Assembly: GCA_965662745.1 (NCBI GenBank)
Contig: CBFIJK010000010.1
Location: forward strand, 1-64,000
DNA length: 64,000 bases
Direction of reading: 5' to 3'
Source: Anianibacter sp965662745
GTDB taxonomy: Bacteria > Pseudomonadota > Alphaproteobacteria > Rhodobacterales > Rhodobacteraceae
Part shown: piece by piece, positions 26,376 to 35,390 of the stretch
Layout of the letters: every line of letters begins with the position of its first letter
How positions within the stretch are numbered: position 1 is the stretch's first letter
Notes under the pieces: generated by a model
The model's input: only the letters and a program-made list of their open reading frames with translations
Told to the model about the DNA's origin: nothing
Databases searched by the model: none
Program-made: the position numbers and the translations under genes

Positions 26376-26585
26376 AAGCCAAATTCCTGTTTTCAGTCCC
26401 GAAACCGGGTCGCGGGAAATCTTTGCGCCCCAAGGCTGTCGTCCTCCTGGTCCCGCGCGGGCCGGGCGGTCCGGCGAGGCTTGGCTCATCAAGCCCCAGC
26501 CGCGCCGCATCGTCAACAGCCTGTCGCCTCACGATCTTTCAATCTCGCTTCGCGTGCAGGGTACGATGCGCAAAAAATCTGGCCT

Positions 26586-26603
26586 TGTGAGAAATTTTTC
26601 ACA
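26586..26603. promoter_or_regulatory. 18-bp near-perfect palindrome in the coxG/protease gap
   Basis: TGTGAGAAATTTTTCACA matches its reverse complement at eight of nine pairs. It lies in the 342-base gap between divergent coxG and the protease gene, where I see no gene. The A/T-rich core suggests a regulator site; which regulator is unknown. Confidence 0.45.
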
Positions 26604-26717
26604 CGGCGCGGTGGTTTTCGTTGATAACATTGCCGTGACGGAAAGCCCGCCTGCCCCGCCGATACGCGCCTGCCAGCGCACGGCACAAGGGACAGGAGAG
26701 GCTGAAAGGGGGACGAG

Positions 26718-28892
26718 ATGAACCGCTTTGCACTAATCGCGCTTGGGCTTTGCGCCGCGCTGCCGGTCGCCGCTCAGGATATTGTCGGCTTCGACCGGGG
26801 CAGTTTCGGACGAGTCGTTCTGAACCAGAACCAGTCAGCGGTCCCCGATTTCGAATTCGAAGCCTCGATCGGCAACTACAACAACGAATCCATCCAGAAC
26901 TATTCCTCGGACAGCGTCTTTGCCCGCATGGGCCGCGCGGTCGGTCGGCTCGATATTCTGACGGATGCGGGGATTTTCCCCTGCACAGCCTTTATCGTCG
27001 ACGACAAGCACCTGCTGACGAACTACCACTGCGTCCCCGGCATTCTCGACAATGCGCAGGCCGGGGCCAGCCGGATCGAGGCGGTGCAATTCGTCGCCGG
27101 ATACACCCAGCAGGGCGTCGAGGAAGGCACACGCAAATACGTCGTAAACCCCGTACCGGTCGAAGCGCATCAGGATCTCGACTATGCGCTTCTCGAGGTG
27201 ATCGGGAACCCATCCTCGGACTTCGGCGTGCTGAAACTGCACGCCCGCGAGGCGCGCGGCGGCGATCCCTACTGGGTGATCGGCCATCCGATGGGCGAGG
27301 CCCAGCGCATCAGCCGTGAACAGTGCCGCGCCAACGTGCCCCCGCTGTCGGGGACAGAGCTTTTGCACACCTGCGACACGCTTCCGGGCAATTCAGGATC
27401 ACCGATCATCGACGCCTCGCTGCAGATGGTCGTTGCGCTGCACCACGCGGGATCGAAGAAGGACAGCGTCAATTTCGGCATCCCGATGGCGCTGATCCTC
27501 GAACGATCATCCTACCTGACCGCCGCGCTGGATGCGCCCGGCACGTCGCCCCGCCCGGGCAGCGAGCCGACCACGACGGACGCGCCCGTCGCCCCGCCCG
27601 AGACGGCGAGCAATGAATTCGCGCTGTGCGATCAGCTTTATACCGAGGCCAAGACCTATGCCGCCTGCTTTGCCTACCGCGCCTATGCGCAGCAATGCGA
27701 CGGACATCCATTTGTCGGCTTCGCGCGGGCCTATATGGACGAGAACTGCGAGGCTTCGGGCAGTGATCCGGTGGACACGGTCACCGCCACCCCGCCGCCT
27801 GTCACGACACCCACGGTTCCCACCGCTCCGGCCGGCCCGCTGCGCCCCTGGTGCACCTCGACCAATCTGAACCCGACCGAGGCGACGATCTGCGGCGATC
27901 CCTATCTGGCGGGTCTCGATAAGGACCTCGATACCGCCTATTCCGCCTCGTGGAAGCATGGGCCGACGCAGGTCTCGTGGCTGCGCAACACGCGCGATGC
28001 CTGCTCGACCGACCGCACCTGTATCGCTCGGGCGGTGATCGAGCGGATTTCCGTCCTAGAGCAGGAGGCGCGCGAGAAGGCCGGTCAAAGCGCCGGCTCT
28101 GGCCAGGATTATGAGCTGTATGACGGGCGCTGCTATATCACCGTCGCCTCGCGCCGCACCTTGGCCGAGACGCAGAGCTTTATCCGCCAAAGCCTGCGCG
28201 ATACCGGCAAGGTGCGCGTCTTCAAGTCGAACAACGGTTTCTTTGGCATCACCTACGGCATCGTGACACGCGGCGAGTCGGACTGGACACTGGCCCAATG
28301 GAAAGCACAGGGCCTGATCCCCAGCGACAGCTATTGCTCGACCGGCGAGAATTTCGTGTCCGAGGTGTCCTGGTCCAGCATCGCGGCCCCTCCCCCCGCC
28401 CCGACGGGCGGCGTGAAATACGTCGACAACAACAGCGACGGCGGGCTCAACGTGCGGACCGGGCCGAACACGACCTATCCCTATTTCACCGAACTGGACC
28501 CCGGCACCGTGGTCGAAATCCTCACGCGGCAGGGAAGCTGGGCGCAGGTCAGCTTTCTCGGCGGCAGCACCGGCTGGGTCTATGAGCCGCTTTTGACCTC
28601 GTCACGTCCTGTCGTCCAGCAATGCAAGGCTGTCGTCGTGAACCTGCGCACGCGCGCCGAATACAATTCCGCCACCGGTGCGGGCTTTCTATCCGTGCGC
28701 TCGGCGCCCAGCACCGCCACGGGCCGCAAGCTCAGTGAGCTTTACCTCGGAGACACCGTCAGGGTCCTGGCCCAGCGCAATGGCTGGGCAAGGGTCTATT
28801 GCATCAGGGGCGGCTGTACGCAGCCCTATTTTGGCGAGGCTGGCGCAAGAGGTTGGGCCTCGTCTCGCTATCTGTCGATTTCCTGCTCGTGA
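26718..28892 (+). CDS. secreted trypsin-like protease with LprI-like and two SH3 domains
   Basis: A 724-residue exported protein. A Sec signal peptide ends near AQ at residue 20. A chymotrypsin-fold protease follows at about 70-270 with His104 (NYHCVPG), Asp155 (DLDYALLEV) and Ser226 (PGNSGSP). A Pro/Thr linker comes next. A Cys-rich LprI-like lysozyme-inhibitor segment lies near 375-450 (LNPTEATICGDPYLAGLDK). A domain I do not recognise (about 465-540) follows, then two bacterial SH3 domains (GGLNVRTGPNTTYP and GFLSVRSAPS). The SH3 and LprI parts point to the cell wall. It heads a three-gene envelope cluster with the DUF4384 and OmpA proteins. Its targets are unknown. Confidence 0.85.
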   Translation: MNRFALIALGLCAALPVAAQDIVGFDRGSFGRVVLNQNQSAVPDFEFEASIGNYNNESIQNYSSDSVFARMGRAVGRLDILTDAGIFPCTAFIVDDKHLLTNYHCVPGILDNAQAGASRIEAVQFVAGYTQQGVEEGTRKYVVNPVPVEAHQDLDYALLEVIGNPSSDFGVLKLHAREARGGDPYWVIGHPMGEAQRISREQCRANVPPLSGTELLHTCDTLPGNSGSPIIDASLQMVVALHHAGSKKDSVNFGIPMALILERSSYLTAALDAPGTSPRPGSEPTTTDAPVAPPETASNEFALCDQLYTEAKTYAACFAYRAYAQQCDGHPFVGFARAYMDENCEASGSDPVDTVTATPPPVTTPTVPTAPAGPLRPWCTSTNLNPTEATICGDPYLAGLDKDLDTAYSASWKHGPTQVSWLRNTRDACSTDRTCIARAVIERISVLEQEAREKAGQSAGSGQDYELYDGRCYITVASRRTLAETQSFIRQSLRDTGKVRVFKSNNGFFGITYGIVTRGESDWTLAQWKAQGLIPSDSYCSTGENFVSEVSWSSIAAPPPAPTGGVKYVDNNSDGGLNVRTGPNTTYPYFTELDPGTVVEILTRQGSWAQVSFLGGSTGWVYEPLLTSSRPVVQQCKAVVVNLRTRAEYNSATGAGFLSVRSAPSTATGRKLSELYLGDTVRVLAQRNGWARVYCIRGGCTQPYFGEAGARGWASSRYLSISCS

Positions 28893-28918
28893 TCCGGGCC
28901 GAAGAAAAGGGTTTTGCC

Positions 28919-31240
28919 ATGTTCCGTTCGTTCCGATCCCTCGCGCTTCTGACGCTTCTGGGCGCAGGACCTGCGCTGGCCAATGACGCCATGCCCCTGC
29001 CCCCAGATGCGACAGAGGCGGAAACGGCGGCCTATGAGGTTCTCGACAAGCATTGCGCGCGCTGCCACCAGGAAGGCGCGCTGAAGGACGGGCTCACAAA
29101 GCCGAAATCGGGCTTTGGTCATGTGCTGGACGTGCGGCGGCTTGCGCAGGATGCGAAATTCGTGTCGCAGGGCGACGCCATCCGGTCCAAGTTGACCTCG
29201 GTCATCGGCCCCTATTCCTTCCCCGCGATGCCCGACGATTGCAACGAGGACGCCTGCTGGCCCCGCGCCGCCGAAATGGCCGCGGTCAATGATTGGGTGA
29301 GCGGGCTGAAGGACGCCGCGCCGCCGCCGCGCACCTTCGTGCCGCTCGCCGATCTTTACGCTATGGCGAATCGCGATCTGCTGGCCCAGCCCACGAACCG
29401 GCGTGACCGGGTGCGGTATCTGTCACTGCGCGTTCTGCATAATGACGAGGATGTCAGCGCCGAGAACCTCGACGGATACCGCGCGGCGACCGTCAAGCTG
29501 ATGAACGCACTCAGCTGGAACCCGGTGATCTACACTGCCGAATGGGTCGATGAGGACCGCACGCTCTTGCGCGTCTTCCTGCCCGATCTCGACTGGACGG
29601 GCAGCACATGGGAGAGGATGGCGAGCATCTATCCCTACGCCATGACCGGTCCGACCGATCCGAACCTGCGCCCGCTGAAAGCGTTGGCAGGGACAGATGT
29701 GCCAATCATCCGCGCCGACTGGTTCGCGGCGACGGCATCGGTCTCACCGCTTTATTATGACCTTCTGGGCCTTCCCGATACGGTTGCTGGACTGGAGGCG
29801 AAGCTTGGCCTCGACATGTTGCGCAACATCCGGAACGAGCAGGTCGTGCGCGCGGGATTTCAGGACTCGGGCGTGTCGACCCACAACCGCCTGATCGAGC
29901 GCCACGCGCTTGGCACCGGGTTCTTCTGGACCTCTTATGATTTCGCCGGATCGCAGGGACGGCAGAGCTTTTTCGAATACCCGCTTGGGCCAAAGGAAGC
30001 CTTCGGCGAAACCAACGCGTTCCTGCATGACGGGGGCGAGTCGATCTTTACGCTGCCGAACGGGTTTCACGCCTACTACCTCAACACCGCCGAGGGCGAG
30101 CGGCTGGATGTCGGGCCGACGCAGATCGTGCGCGACGATGATTACACCGATGGAACCGGCGAAGTCGTGAACGGGATTTCCTGCATCTCGTGCCATTCCA
30201 AGGGCATGCGCCTCAACGAGGATCACGTGCGCGATGTGGCCATGGCGGATCTGTCGCTGCCGCCCGATGTGCGCCAGACCATCGATGCGATCTATCCTGG
30301 ACAGGACGAAGTCGCCAAATGGCTTGAACGGGATACACAGGCGTTCTTCGACACTCTGGAAGCGGCCGGCATCCCGCACGAGACGACCGCCGGCGGGCTG
30401 GAGCCGGTGCGCGGCCTGTTCGTCTATCATGTCGATCACTACGTGAATTTCGCGCAGGCTGCGAACGAGTTGGGCATGACCGCCGACGATCTGCGCGCCC
30501 GCGCCGGGTTCGTGGGATCGGACATGGCGAGCATCCTGCTGCGCCTTGACCAGTCCCCCATCGCACGGGATGAATGGACGGCCGTTTATCCTGCAATGCT
30601 GGAGAAGGTGACCGACTATCGCCCCATGCCAAATCGCGGTGGCGGAGCAGCTAATCTCAGCTATTCGGTCGCGCAGGCCGTGGGGCAGAACTACACGCAA
30701 GGCGCGGCGCCGGGCTATGACCCGGCGGCCCATTCCCTGCCCGTGTCCAGCCATCTGACAGTCTATACCGACAAGCCGCGCTACAAGGTCGGCGAAGGCC
30801 TCAAGATCATCGTCGAACCGCGCACCGATTGCCGCCTGACGTTGATCAATATCGACGACAAGAACCGGTCTTGCGTCCTGTACCCCCATCCTGCACTGCC
30901 GGATGTGCCGATCGCCGGGGGCACGCAATACGTCTTCCCGCCGCAAGGCAGCCTGAAGACCAGCGCGCCGGGGGTCGAGACGATCCTGGCGGTTTGCAAC
31001 GGATCGAGTGCCGCCATCACCGAGGTGCAGCGCGATACGTCGAAGGTGTCCTGCGACGCGGGTGCGCGGACGGTGCCCTATGACGCAATCACCTACGGCA
31101 ATGTCGCCAACGAGGTGCTGACGCTGGATCTGGGGTCGGACGAGAAAAGCGTCGGAAACGGGACCACCTATCGCGGCCTGTCCTCGCAGAACCCTGATGT
31201 GGCCAAGGCCAAGGTCTCGGCCATCGTGACGGAGTATTAA
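28919..31240 (+). CDS. exported diheme DUF4384 protein
   Basis: A 773-residue protein with a signal peptide (MFRSFRSLALLTLLGAGPALA). Two c-type haem motifs are visible: CARCH (46-50) and CISCH (422-426). The long middle section has no domain I can name. The C-terminus, about 610-710, is a DUF4384-like beta domain (LTVYTDKPRYKVGEGLKI, RTDCRLTLINID). The start at 28919 opens a normal signal peptide, 26 bases after the protease stop. The OmpA gene follows after one base. It is likely periplasmic; whether it moves electrons or senses redox or a ligand is unknown. Confidence 0.8.
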   Translation: MFRSFRSLALLTLLGAGPALANDAMPLPPDATEAETAAYEVLDKHCARCHQEGALKDGLTKPKSGFGHVLDVRRLAQDAKFVSQGDAIRSKLTSVIGPYSFPAMPDDCNEDACWPRAAEMAAVNDWVSGLKDAAPPPRTFVPLADLYAMANRDLLAQPTNRRDRVRYLSLRVLHNDEDVSAENLDGYRAATVKLMNALSWNPVIYTAEWVDEDRTLLRVFLPDLDWTGSTWERMASIYPYAMTGPTDPNLRPLKALAGTDVPIIRADWFAATASVSPLYYDLLGLPDTVAGLEAKLGLDMLRNIRNEQVVRAGFQDSGVSTHNRLIERHALGTGFFWTSYDFAGSQGRQSFFEYPLGPKEAFGETNAFLHDGGESIFTLPNGFHAYYLNTAEGERLDVGPTQIVRDDDYTDGTGEVVNGISCISCHSKGMRLNEDHVRDVAMADLSLPPDVRQTIDAIYPGQDEVAKWLERDTQAFFDTLEAAGIPHETTAGGLEPVRGLFVYHVDHYVNFAQAANELGMTADDLRARAGFVGSDMASILLRLDQSPIARDEWTAVYPAMLEKVTDYRPMPNRGGGAANLSYSVAQAVGQNYTQGAAPGYDPAAHSLPVSSHLTVYTDKPRYKVGEGLKIIVEPRTDCRLTLINIDDKNRSCVLYPHPALPDVPIAGGTQYVFPPQGSLKTSAPGVETILAVCNGSSAAITEVQRDTSKVSCDAGARTVPYDAITYGNVANEVLTLDLGSDEKSVGNGTTYRGLSSQNPDVAKAKVSAIVTEY

Positions 31241-31241
31241 G

Positions 31242-31967
31242 ATGCGTCTGCTCGCCGTACTTGCCGCCGTTGCCGCCCTGCCCGCCTTAGCGCAACAGGG
31301 CGAGATCTTCATCCCCGGCGCGACCGAGGCGCCGGTGATCGAAGCGCGGCCCAGCGATCCGCTGGCCGCTTGCCTTGCAAACCCGTCCGAAGCGACCTGC
31401 ACCGGGGTCAATACCGCGCCGGGCGGACGCAGCTTTGAAAGCGATACGGGCGCGCCGGGGATTACGTTCGAAACGCTGATCCTCGATCTTGGTGGGTCGA
31501 CCGTGACCGCCAGCAATGCCGCGCCAGCCACACCGCCGGACTATACCGCACCCGTCGCGCCCGCCAAACCCATCGCCCTGCCTGCCGTCGCGATCACTAT
31601 CGAGTTCGATTTCGACAGCGCGCGCCTCCGGTATGACCAAGCCCCCAAGATCGACGCGCTGGTGCGGGCCTTCCAGGCGCCAGAGCTGCAAGGCTACAGT
31701 TTCATGGTGATCGGGCACACGGATGCGTCGGGATCGAACGCCTATAACTGCGATCTCTCACGCCGCCGGGCCGAGGAAGTGACGAACGTTCTACGCGCCA
31801 ATTATGTGACGCTGGGGCTGGTGCCGGTGGGCTTCGGCGAGGAAGTACTGAAGAATGTCTACGATCCGAATGCCGCCGAGAACCGGCGCGTGACCTTCCT
31901 GCGGCTGCCGGGCGATGCGCAAGGCGTGATCGAGACGGCGCTGGCGGTGTGCCGGGGGTATTATTGA
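31242..31967 (+). CDS. OmpA-family peptidoglycan-binding protein
   Basis: A 241-residue exported protein with a signal peptide (MRLLAVLAAVAALPALAQQ), an Ala/Pro-rich linker, and a C-terminal OmpA domain at about 125-230. The latter holds the peptidoglycan-contact motifs GHTDASGSNAYNCDLSRRRA and NRRVTFLRL. There is no beta-barrel and no lipobox. It probably tethers its partners to the cell wall. It begins one base after the DUF4384 gene stop, so the two are coupled. Confidence 0.9.
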   Translation: MRLLAVLAAVAALPALAQQGEIFIPGATEAPVIEARPSDPLAACLANPSEATCTGVNTAPGGRSFESDTGAPGITFETLILDLGGSTVTASNAAPATPPDYTAPVAPAKPIALPAVAITIEFDFDSARLRYDQAPKIDALVRAFQAPELQGYSFMVIGHTDASGSNAYNCDLSRRRAEEVTNVLRANYVTLGLVPVGFGEEVLKNVYDPNAAENRRVTFLRLPGDAQGVIETALAVCRGYY

Positions 31968-32017
31968 CGGGCTGATGTCCGCAGATGCGGATCATCCTGT
32001 TTGGCCGCTAACGCGGC

Positions 32018-32077
32018 AGGGGGCTCTGCCCCCCTCGCCTGCGGCGAGTCCCCCGGGAATATTTATCAACACCAAAG
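32018..32077. repeat. composite palindromic intergenic repeat, copy 2
   Basis: GGGGGC-TCT-GCCCCC and CTCGCC-TGC-GGCGAG hairpins precede a tail with CCCCCGGGAATATTTAT and ACCAAAG. The first hairpin and tail match the copy at 16.2 kb. It lies in the 237-base gap between the OmpA gene and gcdH and may end transcription of the envelope cluster. Confidence 0.8.
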
Positions 32078-32204
32078 AGGGGTGGGACCCCTTGCGTTCC
32101 GGATGCCGTAGTTTGCACGGCGGCGTGACGATTTTGCGGATGCAGGCGATGCGGCTTTCCCGTTAGGCTGCGCGCCAACGGGAACTCAGCGACGGAGGCG
32201 CGCC

Positions 32205-33404
32205 ATGGACGGCACATTGCACAAGGGACAATCCTTTACCTGGGACGATCCGTTCCTAATCGCCGACCAGCTGGGCGAGGATGAGCGGATGATCTCGGAC
32301 ACCGCGCGCGCCTTTGCCCAAGACCGGCTTTTGCCGCGCGTGACCGATGCCTATCTCGCTGAGACGGCGGATCCGGATATCTTTCGCGAGATGGGCGAGA
32401 CGGGTCTTCTGGGCGTCACGATCCCCGAGGAATACGGCGGCGTCGGCGCGTCCTACGTGGCATATGGTCTGGTGGCGCGCGAAGTGGAGCGGATCGACAG
32501 CGGCTATCGGTCGATGATGTCGGTGCAATCGTCGCTCGTGATGTACCCGATCCATGCGTACGGGTCCGAAGAGCAGCGTCAGAAGTATCTTCCGAAGCTG
32601 GCGAGCGGCGAATGGATCGGCTGTTTCGGGTTGACGGAACCCGATGCGGGCAGCGATCCGGGCGGCATGAAGACGCGCGCCGAGAAGATCGACGGCGGCT
32701 ACCGGCTCAATGGCGCGAAGATGTGGATTTCCAACAGCCCCATCGCCGATGTCTTCGTCGTCTGGGCGAAATCCGACGCAGACGGCGGCAAGGTGCGCGG
32801 GTTCATCCTTGAAAAGGGCATGACGGGGTTAAGCGCGCCGAAGATCGGCGGCAAGCTGTCCCTGCGCGCCTCGATCACCGGCGAGATCGTGATGGACAAT
32901 GTCGAGGTCGGCGAGGACGCGATCCTGCCCAATGTCAGCGGGATCAGCGGGCCGTTCGGGTGCCTGAACCGCGCGCGTTACGGCATTTCGTGGGGCGTTA
33001 TGGGCGCGGCCGAAGATTGCTTTGCCCGCGCGCGGCAATACGGGTTGGACCGCAAGCAGTTCAACCGGCCCCTGGCGGCGACGCAGCTTTATCAGAAAAA
33101 GCTCGCCGATATGGAAACCGAGATCGCGCTGGGGCTTCAGGGTTCGCTTCGCGTGGGGCGGCTGATGGATGAGGGGCGGTTTGCGCCTGAGATGATTTCC
33201 ATCATGAAGCGCAACAATTGCGGCAAGGCGCTGGATATCGCGCGGATGGCGCGGGACATGCATGGCGGCAACGGTATCCAGGCGGAATACCACGTCATGC
33301 GCCATGCGCAGAACCTGGAGACGGTGAACACCTATGAGGGCACGCATGATGTCCATGCGCTGATCCTTGGGCGGGCGATCACCGGGATACAGGCCTTCGC
33401 CTAG
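32205..33404 (+). CDS. gcdH: glutaryl-CoA dehydrogenase
   Basis: A 399-residue acyl-CoA dehydrogenase that oxidises and decarboxylates glutaryl-CoA to crotonyl-CoA (lysine/tryptophan breakdown). The family pattern is specific: RSMMSVQSSLVMYPIHAYGS, FGLTEPDAGSDPGGMKTRA, KMWISNSPIADVFVVWAK, and the C-terminal NTYEGTHDVHALILGRAITG with catalytic Glu378. A GGAGG ribosome site precedes the ATG. It is monocistronic, and its TAG stop overlaps the stop of the convergent carnitine dehydrogenase gene in a shared CTAG. Confidence 0.94.
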   Translation: MDGTLHKGQSFTWDDPFLIADQLGEDERMISDTARAFAQDRLLPRVTDAYLAETADPDIFREMGETGLLGVTIPEEYGGVGASYVAYGLVAREVERIDSGYRSMMSVQSSLVMYPIHAYGSEEQRQKYLPKLASGEWIGCFGLTEPDAGSDPGGMKTRAEKIDGGYRLNGAKMWISNSPIADVFVVWAKSDADGGKVRGFILEKGMTGLSAPKIGGKLSLRASITGEIVMDNVEVGEDAILPNVSGISGPFGCLNRARYGISWGVMGAAEDCFARARQYGLDRKQFNRPLAATQLYQKKLADMETEIALGLQGSLRVGRLMDEGRFAPEMISIMKRNNCGKALDIARMARDMHGGNGIQAEYHVMRHAQNLETVNTYEGTHDVHALILGRAITGIQAFA

Positions 33405-34360
33405 GCGGTCTTTAGCGCCTCTTCGTGGGCGGTGATGACGCCGCCCGCGCCGCTGCCCGTCGCTTTGAGGGCGCGCATCATGCCGACGAGATTGTCGTCG
33501 CGCAGGCGTTCCAGATGGCGGATCGGCATGTGGCCCGATTGCGCGTCGGACTGCTGCGCGATCTTGTCGATAAGCGCCTGATCGAAGGGCGGCACGTCCA
33601 TCAGTTTCGTCCAGGGCCAGGCGAGCGCAGGGCCGAATTGCGCCATGAAATGCGCCATCCCGGCCTCGCCGCCCGCGATGCGATAGGTCTCGAACAGGCC
33701 CATCTGCGCCCAGCGAAGGCCAAAGCCCATGCGGATTGCCTCGTCGATCTCTTTCGTGGTCGCGACGCCGTCATGGACGAGCCACAGCGCCTCGCGCCAG
33801 ACAGCTTCAAGCAGGCGGTCGGCGATATGGGCGTCGATCTCGGTGCGGATCGTGAGGGGGTGCATGCCAAGGGCGCGGAGGGTTTCAGCGGCGCGCGTGC
33901 AGATCTCTGGCGCGCCGACGAGTTCGACGAGGGGCAACAGATACACCGGGTTGAAGGGATGCGCGACGATGGCGCGGGCGCCTGTGGCGTTCAGATCCGA
34001 GGGTTTGAAGCCCGAGGTCGACGATCCGATGATTGTCGTTTCGGGCGCGGCATTGGTGATCGCGCCGAGGATGCTGTGCTTGAGATCAAGCCGCTCCGGC
34101 ACGCTTTCCTGCACCCAATCCGCGCCTTCCACTGCCTCGTCAAGGCTGTCGGCATAGGTCAGCGTGCCCTCCGCGCGCAGCGCGGTGTCATAGAGCGCGG
34201 GCAATGCGCGACGGGCGTTGTCCAGCACTTCGCCGATCTTGCGTGCGGCTTCCGGGTCCGGATCGAAGACGCGAACGTTCCAGCCATTCAGCAGAAATCG
34301 CGCGGCCCAGCCGCCGCCGATGACACCACCGCCGATAATGGCGGCTGACTTGGAGATCAC
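33401..34360 (-). CDS. L-carnitine dehydrogenase-type 3-hydroxyacyl dehydrogenase
   Basis: A 319-residue NAD-dependent enzyme of the 3-hydroxyacyl-CoA dehydrogenase fold (AAIIGGGVIGGGWAARFLLNG; ADWVQESVPERLDLK; AHPFNPVYLLPLVELVG). It matches the carnitine dehydrogenase type that forms 3-dehydrocarnitine. Assignment rests on the coupled downstream-acting cleavage enzyme, whose stop overlaps this start by four bases. In some bacteria the dehydrogenase is fused to a betainyl-CoA thioesterase; that domain is absent here. A generic 3-hydroxybutyryl-CoA dehydrogenase is the alternative. Confidence 0.83.
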   Translation of the reverse strand: MISKSAAIIGGGVIGGGWAARFLLNGWNVRVFDPDPEAARKIGEVLDNARRALPALYDTALRAEGTLTYADSLDEAVEGADWVQESVPERLDLKHSILGAITNAAPETTIIGSSTSGFKPSDLNATGARAIVAHPFNPVYLLPLVELVGAPEICTRAAETLRALGMHPLTIRTEIDAHIADRLLEAVWREALWLVHDGVATTKEIDEAIRMGFGLRWAQMGLFETYRIAGGEAGMAHFMAQFGPALAWPWTKLMDVPPFDQALIDKIAQQSDAQSGHMPIRHLERLRDDNLVGMMRALKATGSGAGGVITAHEEALKTA

Positions 34361-35274
34361 CGCGCCACCGGGGGGCGTTTCGTGAGACCAAGCTTGGCGC
34401 GCACCTCATCCGGGCCAATGATCCGTGCGCCGAGGTTTTCGACAATGCCGACGGCCTTTTCCACCAGCTGCGCGTTGGTCGCCAGAACGCCCCGTTCCAG
34501 CATCAGGTTATCTTCCAGCCCCACGCGCACATGCCCGCCCGCCAGAACGGCGGCGGCGACATAGGGCATCTGATCGCGGCCCAGCGAGAAGGCGGACCAT
34601 GTCCAGTCCTTGGGCACCGCATTCACCATCGCCATGAAGGTATTGAGGTCATTCGGCGCGCCCCAGCGCACACCCATGCAAAGCTGCACCAGCGCGGGGC
34701 TGTTCAGAATTCCCTCATCCACAAGCGCCTTGGCGAGCCAGAGATGGCCGGTGTCGAAGGCTTCGATTTCGGGCTTCACGCCCAGTTCGGTCATGCGGCG
34801 ACCCATCGCGCGCAGCATTCCGGGGGTGTTGGTCAGAACATAGTCGTTCTCGGCAAAGTTCATCGTGCCGCAATCCAGCGTACCGATCTCGGGCAGGCAG
34901 TCGGCGAAATGGGCGACCCTTTCTTCTGCGCTGATGATATCGCTTTGCGCGGCGTCGATGGGCAGCGGCGCATCGGGCGGGCCGAGGATCAGATCGCCGC
35001 CGAAGCCGCCGGTCAGGTTCAGCACCACGTCGGTCGCACTGTCGCGAATACGCTCTGTCACTTCGCGGAACATGGCCAGATCGCGCGAGGGCGCGCCGGT
35101 TTCAGGATCGCGCACATGGCAGTGGACGATGGCGGCTCCGGCCTTGGCGGCATCAATGGCGGCCGTGGCGATGTCTTTGGGAGAACGCGGGACGTGGGGG
35201 GATTTGTCCTGCGTGCCCCCTGCCCCCGTCACGGCGCAGGTCAGAAAGACCTCTTTCGACATCGATAGCGGCAT
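34357..35274 (-). CDS. beta-keto acid cleavage enzyme, probable dehydrocarnitine cleavage
   Basis: A 305-residue BKACE (DUF849) TIM-barrel enzyme. Family signatures are LTCAVTGAGGTQDKSPHVP, AAIVHCHVRDPETGAPSRD (metal histidines) and VRVGLEDNLMLERG. BKACE members condense a beta-keto acid with acetyl-CoA to give acetoacetate and a new acyl-CoA. Coupled to a carnitine-type dehydrogenase, the likely substrate is 3-dehydrocarnitine, giving betainyl-CoA and so glycine betaine. The start at 35274 follows GGAGGAGC; a second ATG is four codons inside. Confidence 0.87.
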   Translation of the reverse strand: MPLSMSKEVFLTCAVTGAGGTQDKSPHVPRSPKDIATAAIDAAKAGAAIVHCHVRDPETGAPSRDLAMFREVTERIRDSATDVVLNLTGGFGGDLILGPPDAPLPIDAAQSDIISAEERVAHFADCLPEIGTLDCGTMNFAENDYVLTNTPGMLRAMGRRMTELGVKPEIEAFDTGHLWLAKALVDEGILNSPALVQLCMGVRWGAPNDLNTFMAMVNAVPKDWTWSAFSLGRDQMPYVAAAVLAGGHVRVGLEDNLMLERGVLATNAQLVEKAVGIVENLGARIIGPDEVRAKLGLTKRPPVAR

Positions 35275-35390
35275 GGCGGCTCCTCCCCCGGTTTTGATGC
35301 GACAGGGTTGGCGCGGCAGGTATGGCGCGTCAAGCGCGCAGGCGCCCGTCGGGGAAAGCGATCACGCGTTTGGCACTGTCCGAAAGGTCT

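Noticed and set aside
29744..31531. Long minus-strand open frame opposite the DUF4384 and OmpA genes
   Set aside because: Antisense shadow typical of GC-rich codon use; no domain or ribosome site.
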